Below, piece by piece: positions 26,965 through 36,730 of a stretch of 64,000 nt of DNA. This DNA is from Vibrio diabolicus. Its GTDB lineage: Bacteria; Pseudomonadota; Gammaproteobacteria; Enterobacterales; Vibrionaceae. The DNA is taken from NCBI GenBank assembly GCA_001048675.1, contig CCKK01000002.1, forward strand, positions 682,001 through 746,000. Direction: 5' to 3'. Within the stretch, counting starts at the first letter, position 1. Each line of letters begins with the position of its first letter. Under the pieces are notes generated by a model that had not been told where the DNA came from, made no database searches, and saw nothing but the letters and a program-made list of their open reading frames with translations. Position numbers and translations under genes: made by a program.

Positions 26965-27491
26965 GTCTTCGTAGCTATATCCCGCCGCCATGGGTACTCG
27001 TTCTGATTGGGTTAGTACTGAATATTGGCGCGATCGTTCTTACTAGCTTGGTCCTTGATAGGCTTGGCAAACAGTATTCGCAACTCGCAGAGCAAAAGGC
27101 GGAAAACTTGTATTCCATCCAACTCGCGTGGAATAGCGTTGAAACTCTAGAAAGAAAAAGAGAGGCGTTGCTGCTTCACTTGCACATAGGTCAGAGCGCA
27201 GCGATACCTTCGGAGATAGAACAGATATTGGAAGGGCACTTATCCTCTTGGACTCATCACGAATCGGATGAAATACAAATAGATAAACTCCCTCAGCTAA
27301 TGTCAAAGATAAACCAAGCACAAGCTTCGTATAGAGATCGCATTGATGACTATTACATTGAGAATGTAGAGCTCAATGAGGTAATGGCAAAGCAAGATGA
27401 AAAGATCGCTTGGTACAAGAATATCGGGCTCTTCTTACAAGTATTCGGACTCGCATTAATCCTCGCACGTGATTTGGCTAGGAAGCCATAG
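26958..27491 (+). CDS. two-helix membrane protein with a coiled-coil domain, unknown
   Basis: 177 residues. One membrane helix near the N-terminus (WVLVLIGLVLNIGAIVLTSLVL) and one at the C-terminus (IGLFLQVFGLALILARDLA) enclose about 110 charged residues that are mostly helical and coiled-coil-like (LAEQKAENLYSIQLAWNSVE, EVMAKQDEKIAWYKN). I do not recognise a named family. Its ATG lies inside the last codons of the MAPEG gene (TTATGGTAA), so translation is coupled. It may be a partner of the MAPEG protein; that is inference from the overlap only. Confidence 0.7.
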   Translation: MVSLRSYIPPPWVLVLIGLVLNIGAIVLTSLVLDRLGKQYSQLAEQKAENLYSIQLAWNSVETLERKREALLLHLHIGQSAAIPSEIEQILEGHLSSWTHHESDEIQIDKLPQLMSKINQAQASYRDRIDDYYIENVELNEVMAKQDEKIAWYKNIGLFLQVFGLALILARDLARKP

Positions 27492-27515
27492 AACAAAAGT
27501 TAACGGTAGGGTTTA

Positions 27516-27549
27516 TTGCGAAATGCTAATTATAATTTGCAAATTGCAA
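27516..27549 (+). promoter_or_regulatory. LuxO binding sites upstream of qrr
   Basis: TTGCAAATTGCAA at 27537-27549 fits the LuxO consensus TTGCA-N3-TGCAA exactly. A weaker copy TTGCGAAATGCTA lies at 27516-27528. They are centred about 117 and 138 bp upstream of the expected qrr start, the usual distance for a sigma-54 enhancer. Confidence 0.85.
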
Positions 27550-27633
27550 TTCATTGCGTGAGCAAACAGTGGCTATTGGTGAAGTTTTAATGAAAGTGGT
27601 TAAATAACAACCTGTTTTTGTGCGCTACAAAGT

Positions 27634-27649
27634 TGGCACGTCTCATGCT
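27634..27649 (+). promoter_or_regulatory. sigma-54 promoter of qrr
   Basis: TGGCAC (27634-27639), five bases, then ATGCT (27645-27649), matching the -24 GG and -12 GC elements. The -12 C at 27648 places transcription start at about 27660, exactly where the Qrr 5' stem begins. Confidence 0.9.
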
Positions 27650-27659
27650 TTAGTATGAG

Positions 27660-27767
27660 TGACCCTTTCTAAGCCGAGGGTCACCTAGCCAACTGACGTT
27701 GTTAGTGAACCACTTTGTTCACAAATATATACAGCCAATCACGAATCCTTGTGGTTGGCTTTTTTTT
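27660..27767 (+). ncRNA. qrr: Qrr quorum-regulatory small RNA
   Basis: About 108 nt. Stem 1 TGACCCT / AGGGTCA (27660-27683) encloses TTCTAAGCCG. It is followed by the invariant target-pairing segment CTAGCCAACTGACGTTGTTA (27685-27704), a second stem GTGAAC-CACTTT-GTTCAC (27705-27722), the AU-rich Hfq region ACAAATATAT, and the terminator AGCCAATCAC / GTGGTTGGCT with seven T (27733-27767). These are the hallmarks of Vibrio Qrr RNAs, which with Hfq repress luxR/hapR-type and activate aphA mRNAs at low cell density. LuxO sites and a sigma-54 promoter are upstream. I cannot say which Qrr paralogue number it is. Confidence 0.96.
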
Positions 27768-27783
27768 ATTTAAATGACACAGT

Positions 27784-29148
27784 TTAGAACTGTGCTTTAA
27801 TCCAGATCATGCGATGGTCGGAAGACACATCTTTGCCATCACCATACTTGCCGATACGCGCATCGTTAAATAGCTTACGACCTTCTTCATAAGAAGCTGA
27901 CCAGTATACACCAGAGTCCACCACATTTAGGTTTGCAGAAGGCAAGGCATAATCTACACCCAAGCCAAACGTCGAAGTGATGCGATTCGGATATGGGTGA
28001 GTGGAGCTGCGGTCAACAGCGTGTTCGGCTGCACCAAAGCTTGTCGGATAAAGCTCGCCATTCATCACGGTTTGGTTAACCAATGGGTCATTATGCAGTT
28101 CTTGCATTACTGAGCTAATACCGTCACCGGCTACTGGATCAAGGTTTTGATCGCCCATCATTACGAATTTAGCCCCGTTCGCTAAGCCACCTTGCTTACC
28201 TGCATCGTCGTAGAAATAGTCTTTACCTTGAATGTAGTGATGCCAGAACTCTACTTCGGCTGCGTTTTGCGCTTTGTTTTTACCTGGGTCGAATACTGGC
28301 GGAGTAGGGTGCGACATCAGTAGATGCACAACTTCCTCGCCATTGCGAGTCGGAATGATAATTGGTGCATCTACGTGGTTTTTAGAAGATAGGCGTACTT
28401 GATCCCATTCTTCTGCAGAGTACCACTCATCACCACACTTCATGCCATCTGGAATCTTTTGTGAGCCGTCACAGATAGTAATGGTTGGAATCTTCGCACC
28501 TTCCATATCTTTCCATTTAAACGCTTGGAACGTACGCGTATTTGCCGTATCAATCTTGTATTTAGACATTAGGGCAAAGGCATATTGACCGTGGTACATG
28601 CCAAAGCCCCATGCATCGCCCGGCATTTGACCTGCTGTTCCATTGTTGTCGAGGTCAAACTCGCTTAGCAAACCTGTGTTGGTAGAGTAAGACTCCGCGT
28701 AAGGATATTCGATAGGTTCAAGGTTCGCTTCACCGCCTGCACCATTGATGCTTTGCGCGACAGACAGGTAGTTCTTCTGGAAGCCTTCAAGGGCAGCTTT
28801 GTTTTCGCCTGTTCCGTCGTTGTTGTATTCCGCCATCATAAGAACGTCAGGGCGATTCTTCTGAATAATCGCAGCAACGTTCCGAATTTGAATGACTTTT
28901 TCCGCAGTGGTTTTGTCTTCAGCGGCGATAGAACCGTCTAAATAGGCAGTAACCAATACAGTTTGCTGCGCTGGTTCAATTTGCATTTCACTCACTAAAG
29001 CTTCAAAAGTTGCACGGTCAAAAGAGAGGTTGTAAGTCGCTATTTTTACTTCTTTAGGCTGAACATTGACGTATTCAGTGTCGTCATTACATCCAGATAA
29101 TAGAGCGGCGCCAACAAGGAGAGCGATAGAGGTTTTGATTGTTTTCAT
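27784..29148 (-). CDS. endonuclease/exonuclease/phosphatase family lipoprotein
   Basis: 454 residues. A lipoprotein signal with lipobox LLSG-C (Cys at about 20) is followed by an EEP (DNase I-like) fold: IATYNLSF (catalytic Asn), MMAEYNNDG (metal-binding Glu), the SHPTP loop, MMGDQNLDP (GDxN) and the terminal SDHR-type SSDHRMIW. All EEP catalytic residues are therefore present. It is probably tethered to the outer membrane or periplasmic face and hydrolyses phosphodiester or phosphomonoester bonds; the substrate is unknown. Its 3' end is only 16 bp from the end of the convergent qrr gene, so read-through antisense to Qrr is conceivable. Confidence 0.85.
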   Translation of the reverse strand: MKTIKTSIALLVGAALLSGCNDDTEYVNVQPKEVKIATYNLSFDRATFEALVSEMQIEPAQQTVLVTAYLDGSIAAEDKTTAEKVIQIRNVAAIIQKNRPDVLMMAEYNNDGTGENKAALEGFQKNYLSVAQSINGAGGEANLEPIEYPYAESYSTNTGLLSEFDLDNNGTAGQMPGDAWGFGMYHGQYAFALMSKYKIDTANTRTFQAFKWKDMEGAKIPTITICDGSQKIPDGMKCGDEWYSAEEWDQVRLSSKNHVDAPIIIPTRNGEEVVHLLMSHPTPPVFDPGKNKAQNAAEVEFWHHYIQGKDYFYDDAGKQGGLANGAKFVMMGDQNLDPVAGDGISSVMQELHNDPLVNQTVMNGELYPTSFGAAEHAVDRSSTHPYPNRITSTFGLGVDYALPSANLNVVDSGVYWSASYEEGRKLFNDARIGKYGDGKDVSSDHRMIWIKAQF

Positions 29149-31606
<2,458 letters not shown>

Positions 31607-31622
31607 CGATTTTTATGTAAAG

Positions 31623-31651
31623 AGGCCCTGAAATATCAGGGCCTTATTTTT
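31623..31651 (+). terminator. terminator of the M4 protease gene
   Basis: Stem AGGCCCTGA-AATA-TCAGGGCCT followed by TATTTTTTT. Confidence 0.92.
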
Positions 31652-31670
31652 TTACGTTCAATTTTCTGTA

Positions 31671-31676
31671 TATAAT
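31671..31676 (+). promoter_or_regulatory. -10 box of the sugE transcript
   Basis: A perfect TATAAT 17 bp upstream of the first riboswitch stem, placing the transcript start near 31682-31684. No good -35 element is visible; the upstream bases are the T tract of the preceding terminator. Confidence 0.6.
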
Positions 31677-31692
31677 AGCGAGTCACAAAGAA

Positions 31693-31736
31693 GTGAGGAC
31701 GACCTCACCGCTCTATCTTTTCTCGGGGACGACCCT
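31693..31736 (+). promoter_or_regulatory. guanidine-II (mini-ykkC) riboswitch
   Basis: Two small hairpins, each closed on the diagnostic ACGA (ACGR) tetraloop: GTGAGG-ACGA-CCTCAC (31693-31708) and GGGG-ACGA-CCCT (31725-31736), joined by a 16-nt linker. This is the guanidine-II class, in which the two loops kiss on binding guanidinium. The second hairpin is 20 nt before the sugE ATG, so translational control of the GGGA ribosome site is likely. Confidence 0.95.
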
Positions 31737-31756
31737 ATCTCGTTGGGAAATATGAC

Positions 31757-32071
31757 ATGGCTTGGGGAATTCTCTTCATTGCTGGCTTATGCGAAGTGGC
31801 ATGGGCTGTCGGACTAAAATACTCACAAGGTTTTACCAAATTGGCGGCATCTGGCTTTACCGTTACGTTTATGGTGTTGAGCTTTTGGTTACTTGGAATT
31901 GCATTAAGGACGCTACCACTCGGTATCGCTTACGGCGTTTGGGTAGGTATAGGAGCGATTGGAACGGCAATCGTCAGTATCTACATATTTAACGAGCCCG
32001 CGACGCTGATAAAATTGCTGAGTTTACTGCTTATTGTTGCCGGTATCGCTGGATTAAAATTATCCGCTTAA
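31757..32071 (+). CDS. sugE: SugE/Gdx guanidinium exporter (SMR family)
   Basis: 104 residues with four membrane helices. The conserved Glu13 (GLCEVAWAVGLKYS) is the proton/substrate carboxylate of SMR proteins; GLKYSQGFT after helix 1 and GIAYGVWVGIGAIG in helix 3 separate the SugE/Gdx subgroup from EmrE-type multidrug pumps. Gdx proteins export guanidinium in exchange for protons. The guanidine-II riboswitch directly upstream supports this substrate independently. Monocistronic with a strong terminator. Confidence 0.93.
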   Translation: MAWGILFIAGLCEVAWAVGLKYSQGFTKLAASGFTVTFMVLSFWLLGIALRTLPLGIAYGVWVGIGAIGTAIVSIYIFNEPATLIKLLSLLLIVAGIAGLKLSA

Positions 32072-32092
32072 CGTCAGGTTAAACATAAAAAG

Positions 32093-32116
32093 AAAGCCAG
32101 AGTCGACTCTGGCTTT
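32093..32116. terminator. terminator of sugE
   Basis: Perfect stem AAAGCCAGAG-TCGA-CTCTGGCTTT then TTAC; A-rich on the left, so it may also serve the convergent EamA gene. Confidence 0.9.
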
Positions 32117-32153
32117 TTACGTTTTAGTGTTATCTCGCTTTGGGGCTGAAGGG

Positions 32154-33071
32154 TTAAGCGCTGCGCTTAACGAATGGCAATCGCAAATGGTGGCCAAATA
32201 CGTTAATGAGTGCGCCCGCTACAATTAGTGCACCACCGATGTACGTCCAGATGAGCGGGATTTCGCCGAAGAAAATGATGCCTAACAACACAGAAAATAC
32301 GATCTGAATATACGAGTAAGCAGACGCTTTGCCCGCTTGCTGAGTTTGCATTGCTTTGGTTAATCCCAATTGCCCAACTTGGGTGAATACACCAACCAAA
32401 ACCAACATGAAAGTCAGATACAGGTCGGGCATAACAAAATCATCGCCAATCAGTAAGAGTGAAGCGGGCAGAGCAACCAGAGGGAAATAGAAAATGATCA
32501 CTGAACTATCTTCAGTTTGGCTAAGTTTTCTAACAATGACATAAGCAATTGAGCTACCAAATGCGCCCAAGATTGCAATCATTACGCTAAACATAGGTAA
32601 AGTGCGCTCTGCTTCTTGTCCTGTTTCTGGACTTACCATTATATAGATGCCGAGTAAGCACAAGGCAATACAAAGGAACGTCGATGGTTGAATGCGTTCC
32701 TTCAAGAAAAAGACGGCTAGGAGCGCAGTAAATACTGGGTGAATGTATTGGAATATGGTCGCTTCTGCCAAAGGTAAGGTAGTCACCGAATAATATACGC
32801 ACATCAATGCCATGGTGCCTACTGCGCCACGCGCAAACAGTAATGGCTTATTATTGCCCCATACAGAAATTCGTTTTCGCTTAACATCTAAATAGCTGAT
32901 AACAAGTGAGACGAGTGCCCTCGCTGCAACAATCTCAAATACAGGGATACCATGAAGACTGACATGCTTTACTGTGGCAGACATTAGCGCGAAACCGAAT
33001 GCGGAGAGCACCATAAAGCGCACACCAATGGGAACCAGAGTGTTGAATGAATTAGACATTTTACTGCTCAT
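32154..33071 (-). CDS. EamA/DMT family transporter
   Basis: About 305 residues from the ATG at 33071 (an ATG at 33059 is equally possible; the open frame from 33134 adds a polar leader without family similarity). Ten membrane helices in two EamA repeats: FGFALMSATVKHVSLHGIPV, ARGAVGTMALMCVYYSVTTL, EATIFQYIHPVFTALLAVFF and in the second half AYSYIQIVFSVLLGIIFFGE. Resembles RhaT/RarD-type drug/metabolite exporters; the substrate is unknown. Single-gene unit. Confidence 0.82.
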   Translation of the reverse strand: MSSKMSNSFNTLVPIGVRFMVLSAFGFALMSATVKHVSLHGIPVFEIVAARALVSLVISYLDVKRKRISVWGNNKPLLFARGAVGTMALMCVYYSVTTLPLAEATIFQYIHPVFTALLAVFFLKERIQPSTFLCIALCLLGIYIMVSPETGQEAERTLPMFSVMIAILGAFGSSIAYVIVRKLSQTEDSSVIIFYFPLVALPASLLLIGDDFVMPDLYLTFMLVLVGVFTQVGQLGLTKAMQTQQAGKASAYSYIQIVFSVLLGIIFFGEIPLIWTYIGGALIVAGALINVFGHHLRLPFVKRSA

Positions 33072-33243
33072 TTGTTGCGACAGATCGCACTTTAGCATAC
33101 TCAGCTCACAAAATGATCCGTGATATTCAAACACATCTGCCGAGAGTGAGAATAAGCAGTAGACTATGGGTTCTCAAGCAACCCTATCTTTCATTCGCGC
33201 ATGGAGCGCATCTAGGAAATATCTAGATATTTAAGGAGCATAC

Positions 33244-33702
33244 ATGATCCCAGTACAAGCAACGCATACTTCTGGCGTTGTCATTTCTAAAATTGATGGC
33301 GTCGATAAAATGCTGTTGCTCAAACGTGTTAAAGGTGGTTATTGGTGCCATGTTGCTGGTGGTGTAGAGGCCGGTGAAACCGGATGGCAAACTATTCTCA
33401 GAGAACTGAAAGAGGAGACGCAAATTGACGATGTTGAGTTACATACTGCAGACTTTCTAGAACAGTTCTACGAAGCAAAAAATAACCGCATCATGGTTAT
33501 TCCATGCTTCGTATTACTTTGTCCACCTAACCAATCGGTTGTACTTAACGAAGAACACACAGAGTATTGTTGGTGTACGCTTGAAGAAGCAAAGCGACTA
33601 GCCCCGTTTGCAAATCAGCACCACCTTTACGAACATGTGTGGAGGCATTACGTGGATGTGGAATCGTTGACGCCATTTACGTTGATTGAACAAACAGACT
33701 AG
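33244..33702 (+). CDS. Nudix hydrolase
   Basis: 152 residues. The full Nudix box GX5EX7REUXEEXGU-like motif is at residues 40-62 (GVEAGET, then RELKEET), giving the metal-binding glutamates. The order of beta strands around it (MLLLKRVKGGYWCHVAGG before, FVLLCPPN after) fits the fold. The substrate is a nucleoside diphosphate linked to some moiety; the family is too broad to say more. AAGGAG stands 6 bp before the ATG. A GNAT gene follows after 156 bp in the same direction. Confidence 0.88.
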   Translation: MIPVQATHTSGVVISKIDGVDKMLLLKRVKGGYWCHVAGGVEAGETGWQTILRELKEETQIDDVELHTADFLEQFYEAKNNRIMVIPCFVLLCPPNQSVVLNEEHTEYCWCTLEEAKRLAPFANQHHLYEHVWRHYVDVESLTPFTLIEQTD

Positions 33703-33858
33703 ACGAGATAACCATCCTTTTAAGCACGTTTGACATAACGAATATGGAAGTTTGTTCTCAACGCAATGAGGCGGTAGGATTTGTGAGTAGTGTTTACTGA
33801 AAAAGGGATAATGTGGATGGATGAGGTCATGTGCCAAAAGGCGTATCAAGGAAATAGC

Positions 33859-34389
33859 ATGCAGGCCAGTTTTTCTGTTTCAGACAGGGTCTCAATTGAG
33901 CCTCTCACCACCAAACATGCGACGGTTTTACTGGAAGTGGTGAACACGCATCGAAACAGCCTATCTGGCTATTTACCTTGGACGGACTTTGTGACCAACC
34001 GCAGAGAAGCAGTGAACTACATCTCTCAGCGCGTGAACAGCAAAGCGTTAGATGCCCACTGGTGCGCGATTTATTTTGATGAGCAGTTTACGGGCGTTAT
34101 TGGTATCAAGGGTGTGGATTCGCACACACACGTTACTGAGATTGGCTATTGGTTGGCGAACAATGGGCGAGGACACCGAGTGATTGACCAAGTGCTTGCG
34201 GTTCTGATTCCTTTTTTAAAGCAGAAAGGGCATGCGCAGTTCATCCAATTCCACTGTATGGAAGATAACATTGCCAGTATCAATATTGCGGAGCGTGTTG
34301 GTGCCACATTAAAAGAATACGTTGATCACGAGTTCGAGACGCTTGACCGCTCTCAACGATTAGGCATTTATGAATTGCGTCTGACTTAG
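33859..34389 (+). CDS. RimJ/RimL-like GNAT acetyltransferase
   Basis: 176 residues from the ATG at 33859, which has AAGGA at good spacing; the open frame goes back to a GTG at 33790 without a ribosome site. RimL-type features: IEPLTTKHATVLLEVV, the GYLPWTDFV segment, GVIGIKGVDS, EIGYWLANNGRGHRVIDQ (acetyl-CoA loop, here NNGRGHRV rather than the usual QGKG) and MEDNIASINIAERVGA. Such enzymes acetylate ribosomal protein N-termini or small amines; the substrate here is unknown. Confidence 0.83.
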   Translation: MQASFSVSDRVSIEPLTTKHATVLLEVVNTHRNSLSGYLPWTDFVTNRREAVNYISQRVNSKALDAHWCAIYFDEQFTGVIGIKGVDSHTHVTEIGYWLANNGRGHRVIDQVLAVLIPFLKQKGHAQFIQFHCMEDNIASINIAERVGATLKEYVDHEFETLDRSQRLGIYELRLT

Positions 34390-34514
34390 GTCCAAACCCA
34401 CCGATATTTTAATCAGAGTTCGAACTCTAATTTCGCGAGCGCTACAATAGTAACATTGTTGCGCTCGTGTTAATTTGGAGCGTCATTGATCGAAACTAGG
34501 CTAGGAGAAGCATC

Positions 34515-35927
34515 ATGAACGCAATCGCAGAGGTTGAAGTGGAAAACTCGTTACAACAAAGCCTCGACCGCTTAAAAGCGGCGTATGCCGCCGAACCTTA
34601 TCCTAGTTTGGATGAACGTAAGCAGCGCCTTATTATGCTAAAACAAGCGCTTATCGCGAACAAACAAGCGTTGGTGGAAGCGCTGAGTGACGATTTTGGT
34701 TATCGTTCAGAATTTGATACCGCAATGACCGACGTTTTGCCGACGGTCTCGCACATCAATTACACCCTCAAGCAGCTAAAAAAGTGGTGCAAATCAAGTA
34801 AGCGTGAATCCGGTCTGTTGCTTGCTCCGTCGAAAGTGACCGTTCAGTATCAGCCACTCGGCGTGGTCGGGATCATTTCGCCGTGGAATTTTCCTGTTAT
34901 TTTGAGCCTTGCGCCTTTAGTTACTGCTTTGGCCGCAGGTAACCGTGTGATGATGAAGCTCAGCGAATTTACGCCCAAAACCAATAAAGTCATCGTCAAT
35001 ATTTGTCGCGAGTTGTCTGAATATGTCGAAGTATTTGAAGGTGAAGCGGACGTTGCACAATCATTCAGCCAACTGCCATTCGATCATCTTTTGTTTACTG
35101 GCTCGACAAATGTTGGTCGCGCAGTGGCAAAAGCAGCGGCAGATAACCTGACTCCAGTGACGTTAGAACTGGGCGGAAAATCTCCGGTGATCATTGCGGA
35201 AGATGCAGACATGAAGAAAACCGTTGATGCGATTTTGTTTGGTAAATGCATCAATGCTGGCCAGATTTGTGTGGCGCCTGATTACGCGTTTGTACCACAA
35301 GAACGCGTCGAAGAGTTCATTGCGCTGTTCTTAAAACGTTTTGAAAAACTCTATTTGAAATCCAACAAGAATCAAAAGCTGACCCATATTATTAATCAAC
35401 GACAGTATGATCGTTTGACTGCGCTACTTGAGGACGCCAAAGCTCAGGGCGCAAGCATCCATACTGTTGAAGCGTCACCTCAACAGGAAAGTCTTTTGTA
35501 TCCTCATTTGATCACAGGCGTGTCGACAGATATGCGCATCATGCAAGAGGAAATATTTGGGCCATTTCTACCCATCAAGCCTTACAAAGCGGTAGATGAA
35601 GCGATTGACTACATTAATCAGCACCAGCGACCTCTTGCGCTGTATGTTATGTCGGACAACAAATCGACCATCAGACATATTGTACGCAACACACACAGTG
35701 GCGGCGTCGGCATTAACGACACGGTATTACACGTTGGCGCTGAGGATGCGCCTTTCGGTGGCGTTGGTGAATCAGGCATTGGTCATTATCACGGAGTGGA
35801 AGGATTCAGAACCTTTAGCCACGCGAAAACCGTACTCCACACGCCGAAATGGCTACCAAGGACGGGGGCATTAATGCGTCGCAGAGCTATGGCGATAAAA
35901 GCGATTCAAAAGATTTTTGTTCGATAG
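34515..35927 (+). CDS. coniferyl-aldehyde-type aldehyde dehydrogenase
   Basis: 470 residues, full ALDH superfamily length. SPWNFP near 120, the cofactor-site glycine motif FTGSTNVGRAV, catalytic Glu in TLELGGKSP and catalytic Cys in NAGQICVAPDY are all present, as is the EEIFGPFLP segment. The FMN-free NAD(P)-linked enzyme oxidises an aldehyde to the acid; overall text is nearest to the coniferyl aldehyde dehydrogenase (CalB-like) branch, which lacks a C-terminal membrane-anchor helix but has the basic tail RRRAMAIKAIQKIFVR. AGGAG precedes the ATG. Physiological aldehyde unknown. Confidence 0.88.
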   Translation: MNAIAEVEVENSLQQSLDRLKAAYAAEPYPSLDERKQRLIMLKQALIANKQALVEALSDDFGYRSEFDTAMTDVLPTVSHINYTLKQLKKWCKSSKRESGLLLAPSKVTVQYQPLGVVGIISPWNFPVILSLAPLVTALAAGNRVMMKLSEFTPKTNKVIVNICRELSEYVEVFEGEADVAQSFSQLPFDHLLFTGSTNVGRAVAKAAADNLTPVTLELGGKSPVIIAEDADMKKTVDAILFGKCINAGQICVAPDYAFVPQERVEEFIALFLKRFEKLYLKSNKNQKLTHIINQRQYDRLTALLEDAKAQGASIHTVEASPQQESLLYPHLITGVSTDMRIMQEEIFGPFLPIKPYKAVDEAIDYINQHQRPLALYVMSDNKSTIRHIVRNTHSGGVGINDTVLHVGAEDAPFGGVGESGIGHYHGVEGFRTFSHAKTVLHTPKWLPRTGALMRRRAMAIKAIQKIFVR

Positions 35928-35940
35928 TGGTTGGATTGTT

Positions 35941-36065
35941 AAAAACCGCTCAAACGGGCGTTTTTTGTTTCTATGTGTTCTGAATTGCGGGTTACCTAAG
36001 GTCGGGAAGTTTCCACCACGCGCTGCCAATAGAGAAAGAAAGGCTCTTTTGGAAAGAGCCTTTTT
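35941..36065. terminator. two terminators between the dehydrogenase and ybaK-like genes
   Basis: First AAAAACCGCTC-AAAC-GGGCGTTTTTT (35941-35966, one bulge), on the plus strand just after the dehydrogenase stop. Second AAGGCTCTTT-TGG-AAAGAGCCTT with T and A tracts (36040-36065), usable from both sides and 28 bp after the minus-strand ybaK-like stop. Confidence 0.82.
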
Positions 36066-36093
36066 CACGAAATGTCGACAGATTTTTGGAAGT

Positions 36094-36573
36094 TTAATGC
36101 AGAACTTCACTGCTGAATCTTAAGTATTTGCAGTCGTTCATTAGCTCTTTAAATGCCTTTCTATCTAGCTTAATCAGAGTTTCATGATCGCCGGCTTCAA
36201 GATAGACATGTTCCAAGTTTGCTAATCTTTCATCACAAACGGTCGACATGTGGTAAGGACTACCAATCGGTGGAATCGCGCCGTGCTCACAATCAGTGAA
36301 GAGTCGGTAAACCATACGCTCTTTCACCAAGTGGAAAGTAGCGTTAAATTCATCGTTTAATCTCGACAAACTGATTTTGTTGTTGGCAGGTAAGACCGCC
36401 ATCATATGATGCCCTTCATGATCCTCAAGAATGACGCCTTTTGCGATATTCATTAAAGGCACACCTGCGGCAACACCACTTTGTAGCGAGCTATGACTGT
36501 GGCTGTGATTCACGGTTTGAAAGTGAATGTTGTGCTCAGTCAAATATTCATCTAATCGGGTTGCAATCGTCAT
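36094..36573 (-). CDS. YbaK/ProX-type aminoacyl-tRNA deacylase domain protein
   Basis: 159 residues comprising a single YbaK/prolyl-tRNA-synthetase-associated domain: YLTEHNIHFQTVNHSHSHSS at the start, the catalytic-lysine region GVPLMNIAKGVIL, MAVLPANNKISLSRLN, and the GAIPPIG loop near residue 97. Such free-standing domains hydrolyse mischarged tRNAs (Cys-, Ala- or Pro-type). The exact class is uncertain because residues defining YbaK versus ProXp-ala were not resolved. GGAGG precedes the ATG. Confidence 0.8.
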   Translation of the reverse strand: MTIATRLDEYLTEHNIHFQTVNHSHSHSSLQSGVAAGVPLMNIAKGVILEDHEGHHMMAVLPANNKISLSRLNDEFNATFHLVKERMVYRLFTDCEHGAIPPIGSPYHMSTVCDERLANLEHVYLEAGDHETLIKLDRKAFKELMNDCKYLRFSSEVLH

Positions 36574-36730
36574 ATAGCCTCCACGTGTATGAGACCCATA
36601 AAGAGTATAGGTGAGGCAAGCGACAATCGCGTATTTTACTCTGGTTTCGCTGACGCTCTTTCCGCTCCTGTTCTACGCTTATTGCAAGCCTGCGAGAAAG
36701 CGTGGTTAACAATAATAAACAGGGGGCAAC

